From NCBI GenBank assembly GCA_003648455.1, contig QMPG01000108.1:1-9216 (forward strand): 9,216 nt of DNA. Direction: 5' to 3'. This DNA is from Bacteroidota bacterium (GTDB lineage Bacteria; Bacteroidota; Bacteroidia; Bacteroidales; B39-G9). Shown here piece after piece: positions 5,602-9,216 of this stretch. A model generated the notes under the pieces. The model saw nothing but the letters and a program-made list of their open reading frames with translations. It searched no databases and had not been told where the DNA came from. The number at the start of each line of letters is the position of its first letter. Within the stretch, counting starts at the first letter, position 1. A program made the position numbers and the translations under genes.

Positions 5602-7815
5602 TTAGTTTATTACTAATTTCGAGATAACAACTTCGTGATTTTGTGTATATATTTTTGTAAAATATAATCCCTTATTAATATTGTTAAGATTAATAACAAT
5701 ATTTTTTTCATTAAAATATTGATTGCTAAATACTACTTGTCCTGCAATATTAGTGATTTCAACTTTTTTAATATTATTAACTGAACTAATATTGAAGATA
5801 TTGTTATTAACAGGGTTAGGGAATATTTTCAACATATCAGAACTTATTGGTTTAATACCTGTGCAATCTGAATGAAAATCAACAGAAACATTATCCATTG
5901 CATTACCTGCAAGATCCTCAACACCGTTAATTACCAAATTGTAATCACCAACAGTCATACCTGTAACTTTTATCAATACAGATGAATTAGTAAAACCATA
6001 AATGTTTATACTTGTAATTTTTATATCATTACTAAACACATAATTTAAAGTATCAATTGCAGTTGTAGCATTTAATTCTTCATTAAAATCAATTCTTATA
6101 GTATTTCCATTAACAACCAAAGCCTGATTAACAGATGGTGCTAAAATATCCTGACTTTCAACAACATCATCAATAGTTCTGATGTCGATTTTGCTTTCGC
6201 TGTAATTATAAGTTGCAATACCGGTTATATCATACACTTTTGCAAGAGTTGGAGAAAAACTAAATGTTGTAGGATTATGAATATAACATTCACCGCTACC
6301 ATCGTTTACTTTCCACAAACCAAAAGCTCCCAACTCTGAAGTACAAGAAGCTTCATGGACTTTAACAAGCACACCTTCATATTGTTCGGCATCTGCATTT
6401 CCTGTAGCAAGAGTTTTTGTTGTTACAACAGTAGCCTGGGGTAAAGGATTGTTTGATGAAATAACACTATAATAAGTAAGCTTACTCATCTCTGTTAAAT
6501 CATAATATTCAGAAACTTCTGCTGTAATTATTATGCTGTCACCAAGGCTTGGACTATAACCTGAATTATATACATAAATGCCATTCCATGCACCTGTTCC
6601 ACTTTGAAGATAGAAATTTGTACCAAATACTCCGGTAACAATTCCTGAAGTAGATTTTACCTGTCCGTCAAAAGGACTAGCACTTTGTTGTCCCTGAATA
6701 TCTCTAATTGGAGTTAAAGTTCCGGCAAAAGGAACTGCAACTTTAAATGAATAAGTAACAGAGCTTGCAGAATCAACACCATTTGATGCGTTAATTTTAT
6801 AATACACTGTTGTTCCTTCCGATTGAGGAGGAATTTTTGCAGAGAAAACACTCTCGTTTTCTGTCATATCAATAGTTGATGATACTTGATCGTAAGAGAC
6901 TCCCCATCCAATAGAAGCAGAAATAGTTCCTGAGTCAGATGAAATGCCGGCAGAAACTTGAATTGAATCTTCAGGAGAAGGATTTAAAGGTGATATTTCA
7001 ATGTTCGAAATTAAAATGTTACTTGAAGTATCAGTTCCCCAAATAAGATTAACAAATTCAGGATGGTCAATAAAAGGATTTCTGTTTTTTTGCCAAGTGT
7101 AAATAACATTGTTTCTGTTACGTTCAAAATCATCCGGTGGGTCTTGCTCGTTCCATTTTAACAAATCGGATAATTTACCATGCTCAGGAAGAGGATAGGT
7201 GTCAACTTTATCAACTGCTTCAAGATCTGGCTCACCATTTTCGCCTTCGTAGCGTGTAGACATATAAAAAATTATTCTGGCAACATCGCCTTTAACAGCG
7301 TCTCGAGGTTCCCATGAATTACTTGTTGAATTACATTCGGTAGCTTCATCGTCAGGTGTTCCTCCCTCGGCAAAATCTTTATTATAACGTGAAGTGTTAA
7401 CTGTACGGTCTACAGGTTTTAAGTTGTGAGCATCGCTACCTGCTGGAGGCTCTGTGCCAAAATCTCCATGAGATTTTGCCCAAACATGTTCTCTGTTCCA
7501 TGCATCTGAAAGAGTATATCCGGCTTCTTCATAGTCAAAACTAGAGCCCCTATCTCTAAAATATTTATCTTGAGAACGACCCGTATAAATAAGAATTATG
7601 TTGTCAGGGTTTGAAGGGTCTTCATCTGATTGTTGTAAAATGTTCCATACATCTGTATAAGAAAATTCAACATGGCCTTTAATAATGTTATGCAAAGCTG
7701 CTTTAAGGGCGTCTCCGTCTTTTCCTTCACAGCCATTGTAATAGCCTGTAGGTTGGGCAATTAGTAATTGAATAGATACAATTAACAGCCCTAAAAAAAG
7801 AATTGTTTTTTTCAT
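5602..7815 (-). CDS. Secreted endonuclease I (EndA/Vvn type) with OB-like domain and T9SS sorting tail
   Basis: A 737-residue exported nuclease. Residues 1-21 are a signal peptide (MKK, hydrophobic core, LLIAQ). About 22-260 is an endonuclease I domain, a non-specific DNA/RNA-cutting beta-beta-alpha metal fold. The key motif WNREHVWAKSHG is at 106-117, with His110 the likely general base and Glu109 a metal ligand, followed by DAHNLKPVD (128-136, Asn131 a likely metal ligand) and NTSRYNKDF (140-148). KGDVARIIFYMSTRY (175-189) is also typical of the family. About 268-360 is an Ig-like domain, common after this nuclease in Bacteroidota. About 367-553 is a YhcR-type OB-like domain (DIQGQQSASPFDGQ, GIYVYN, DGSGECYI) clearly related to the N-terminal domain of the downstream PLD-type protein. 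About 556-648 is another Ig-like domain (FNEELNATT, VEDLAGNAM). About 655-737 is a T9SS sorting domain with FPNPVNNN at 665-672. The simple bacterial enzymes are about 230-260 residues; this form is enlarged by accessory domains. It probably degrades extracellular nucleic acid. Confidence 0.92.
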   Translation of the reverse strand: MKKTILFLGLLIVSIQLLIAQPTGYYNGCEGKDGDALKAALHNIIKGHVEFSYTDVWNILQQSDEDPSNPDNIILIYTGRSQDKYFRDRGSSFDYEEAGYTLSDAWNREHVWAKSHGDFGTEPPAGSDAHNLKPVDRTVNTSRYNKDFAEGGTPDDEATECNSTSNSWEPRDAVKGDVARIIFYMSTRYEGENGEPDLEAVDKVDTYPLPEHGKLSDLLKWNEQDPPDDFERNRNNVIYTWQKNRNPFIDHPEFVNLIWGTDTSSNILISNIEISPLNPSPEDSIQVSAGISSDSGTISASIGWGVSYDQVSSTIDMTENESVFSAKIPPQSEGTTVYYKINASNGVDSASSVTYSFKVAVPFAGTLTPIRDIQGQQSASPFDGQVKSTSGIVTGVFGTNFYLQSGTGAWNGIYVYNSGYSPSLGDSIIITAEVSEYYDLTEMSKLTYYSVISSNNPLPQATVVTTKTLATGNADAEQYEGVLVKVHEASCTSELGAFGLWKVNDGSGECYIHNPTTFSFSPTLAKVYDITGIATYNYSESKIDIRTIDDVVESQDILAPSVNQALVVNGNTIRIDFNEELNATTAIDTLNYVFSNDIKITSINIYGFTNSSVLIKVTGMTVGDYNLVINGVEDLAGNAMDNVSVDFHSDCTGIKPISSDMLKIFPNPVNNNIFNISSVNNIKKVEITNIAGQVVFSNQYFNEKNIVINLNNINKGLYFTKIYTQNHEVVISKLVIN

Positions 7816-7850
7816 CTGTTTATTTTTAATTTGTATTTGTCAGAAACCTC

Positions 7851-7867
7851 ATACTTAAAATAAGTAT
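7851..7867. promoter_or_regulatory. 17-nt inverted repeat upstream of the endonuclease I gene
   Basis: ATACTTA (7851-7857) and TAAGTAT (7861-7867) are perfect 7-bp arms around AAA, 35-52 nt upstream of the ATG at 7815. The size and place would suit a dimeric regulator site or a 5'-UTR stem. No clear TAnnTTTG box was found in this 245-bp spacer. Confidence 0.35.
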
Positions 7868-7960
7868 TATCAGAAAAGCCGCTAAGTAGATATAAATTGA
7901 CAACTTTAGTTTTCGGACTAGTCTTATTTTAATCAATCTTGTTTCATCTGTTTGTGTTTT

Positions 7961-8001
7961 AAAAAAAAAGACTTTTCCAAAGTTTCAAACTTTGGAAAAG
8001 T
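7961..8001 (-). terminator. Second (distal) terminator behind the TonB-dependent receptor gene
   Basis: ACTTTTCCAAAGTTT (7971-7985) and its exact complement (7987-8001) form a 15-bp stem with a single-base loop, in practice a 14-bp stem and 3-nt loop. On the minus strand it is followed by TC and then nine T (7969-7961). It lies 60-100 nt past the receptor stop. Confidence 0.88.
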
Positions 8002-8010
8002 TAAATTTTG

Positions 8011-8045
8011 AAAAAATATGACATATCTTCAAGAATGTCATATTT
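8011..8045 (-). terminator. First (proximal) terminator behind the TonB-dependent receptor gene
   Basis: AAATATGACAT (8014-8024) pairs with ATGTCATATTT (8035-8045), and the interior TCTT-C-AAGA (8026-8034) extends the stem past one bulged A. On the minus strand the hairpin runs into six T (8016-8011). It begins 15 nt after the stop at 8061. Being AT-rich it may be leaky, which would explain the stronger hairpin right after it. Confidence 0.75.
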
Positions 8046-8060
8046 CAGTTAAATTCTTAT

Positions 8061-9216
8061 TTAGAATGATACTTTTAACGAAACGTTATAACGTCTTCCC
8101 AATCCCATAAAAACAGATGCGGCATTTGCATCAAATGTATTTAACGCTGTTGAATAAATATAAGCATCATTATTTCTTGCATCTGAAATATATTCTTTAT
8201 CAAGAACATTAAACACACTGAGTCTAAGATTAAACTTAAATTTATCAACTTTAAAATAATAACCTGCATTAAAGTCAACTAAGTCATAAGAAGGAATTTT
8301 CCAAGAATCAAGAGGATCTCCATTTTCATCAACAGCATTAGGTCCACCTGTTAGAGAACTTGGCTCCATATCGGCATAATAACGATCGTTGTATGAGTAT
8401 TTCATATTTAAATATAAACCTTTAATTGGCTCATATCTAACACTTCCACCAAATTGTGTTTGTGCTGCATCACCAACATGAACACCTTTGGCATCAAAAT
8501 CCATTGTACCCAATTCAACATCTCTATTATTTCTATCACGCAAAATAACACCATTTACTTTACTATCATACTTCCAATCTCCTAAAGACACAATACCCTG
8601 GAAATTTAAATTATGCGTAATTTTATAAATAAAATCCATCTCTATACCTTTGTGTAACTGGTCAATACCGGGTATTTGTCCTACAGCATCTTCTCCATCT
8701 ACTTTAGTATAAATATCATTCATTGGCTTATCTTCCCATTTTGTATAGTATGCATTAATATTTGCAGAAAATACTGAATGTGAATAAGTATATCCTAATT
8801 CGAGAGCTTTAACCAACTCGTTATCTGTTTTTTCTCTAAACTTAGCATCGTAACCATCATACAAATATTTAGATGCTCTGGTTTTAGAAAGATAACCAAG
8901 GTTAACAAAAACATTTGATCTTTCAGACAAATTATAGTTCACTCCCCCTTTTACAGTATAACTGGTTTTCCATAACCATCCTGATTTTCTTACCGGGTCG
9001 TTAGGATCTTTAAAATAATCTTCTTTTAAGAAACCTGTTCTTGCACCACTTAAGTTAATAAACGAAGAAAGATTACCTGTTTTATATTCAAGTTGTCCAA
9101 ATAAGCCTCCCCATTTAACCCATGCATCATCATAAAAATAAATCTTATCTCCAACTTTTTTAACAGCTGTGTCTTGATTAACATTATAATTATCAACACA
9201 ATAATCACCACCAAGC
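8061..9216 (-). CDS. TonB-dependent outer-membrane receptor, C-terminal part (truncated by window edge)
   Basis: The frame is open from the window edge at 9216 to TAA at 8061, giving the last 384 residues; the codon at 8942 is an internal GTG (Val), not a start. The sequence is the second half of a TonB-dependent receptor barrel: alternating aromatic beta strands with charged loops, WLWKTSYTVKGGVNYNLSE, ALELGYTYSHSVFSANINAY, FQGIVSLGDWKYD, LYLNMKYSYNDRYYAD, FNLRLSVFNVLDKEYISDA, and an outer-membrane C-terminus YNVSLKVSF ending in Phe. VFNVLDKEY with Phe last is typical of the final strands. The plug domain, TonB box and any N-terminal carboxypeptidase-like domain lie outside the window. Receptors of this kind take up siderophores, glycans, peptides or vitamins; nothing visible identifies the substrate. 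The gene is followed by two tandem terminators, so the downstream nuclease is probably not cotranscribed. Confidence 0.88.
   Translation of the reverse strand, partial: LGGDYCVDNYNVNQDTAVKKVGDKIYFYDDAWVKWGGLFGQLEYKTGNLSSFINLSGARTGFLKEDYFKDPNDPVRKSGWLWKTSYTVKGGVNYNLSERSNVFVNLGYLSKTRASKYLYDGYDAKFREKTDNELVKALELGYTYSHSVFSANINAYYTKWEDKPMNDIYTKVDGEDAVGQIPGIDQLHKGIEMDFIYKITHNLNFQGIVSLGDWKYDSKVNGVILRDRNNRDVELGTMDFDAKGVHVGDAAQTQFGGSVRYEPIKGLYLNMKYSYNDRYYADMEPSSLTGGPNAVDENGDPLDSWKIPSYDLVDFNAGYYFKVDKFKFNLRLSVFNVLDKEYISDARNNDAYIYSTALNTFDANAASVFMGLGRRYNVSLKVSF

Noticed and set aside
8061..8942. A complete 293-residue gene starting at 8942
   Set aside because: The supposed start is an internal GTG; the frame stays open to the window edge with further receptor-like sequence (WLWKTSYTVKGG and upstream), so it is a truncated larger gene.
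2542..9216. A single operon of receptor plus two nucleases
   Set aside because: Good intrinsic terminators at 8011-8045, 7961-8001 and 5526-5562 and spacers of 245-306 bp point to separate transcription units.

Overview
The window looks like an AT-rich chromosomal segment from a member of the Bacteroidota (Bacteroidales-like). The reasons are two large secreted proteins ending in type IX secretion (T9SS) sorting domains with the YPNP/FPNP signature, a TonB-dependent outer-membrane receptor, and a low-GC genome with hairpin-rich spacers. No tRNA, rRNA, CRISPR array or intact transposase was seen.

Layout. 1-107 is a short, locally GC-richer cluster of palindromes. 121-681 (minus) is a decayed acyl-carrier-protein phosphodiesterase (AcpH) gene, too broken to appear as one ORF; it is recognised by joining the reading frames. 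682-910 is the divergent spacer with a candidate promoter and a strong Shine-Dalgarno site. 911-2251 (plus) encodes a P-loop protein of the cyclic 2,3-diphosphoglycerate synthetase family, closed by a perfect 36-bp palindromic terminator (2264-2299). 2300-2541 is a hairpin-rich spacer carrying one copy of a dispersed repeat. 2542-5295 (minus) is a secreted protein with an OB-like fold, an FN3 domain, two HKD phospholipase D/nuclease motifs, two cadherin-like repeats and a T9SS tail. 5296-5601 (306 bp, no gene) holds a candidate promoter, a second copy of the repeat as a 45-nt hairpin, a smaller hairpin and a terminator. 5602-7815 (minus) is a secreted endonuclease I with the same OB-like domain and a T9SS tail. 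7816-8060 holds an inverted repeat near the nuclease start and two tandem terminators. 8061-9216 (minus) is the C-terminal part of a TonB-dependent receptor running off the window edge.

How the genes may work together. The two adjacent co-oriented secreted proteins share an OB-like domain but carry unrelated catalytic modules (EndA/Vvn-type endonuclease and PLD-type HKD enzyme). The simplest reading is a pair of cell-surface or secreted nucleic-acid-degrading enzymes, possibly for use of extracellular DNA or biofilm turnover. Good terminators separate them from each other and from the receptor, so they look like separate transcription units rather than one operon, and a link to the receptor is only positional. 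The cDPGS-family gene is convergent to them and appears unrelated in function.
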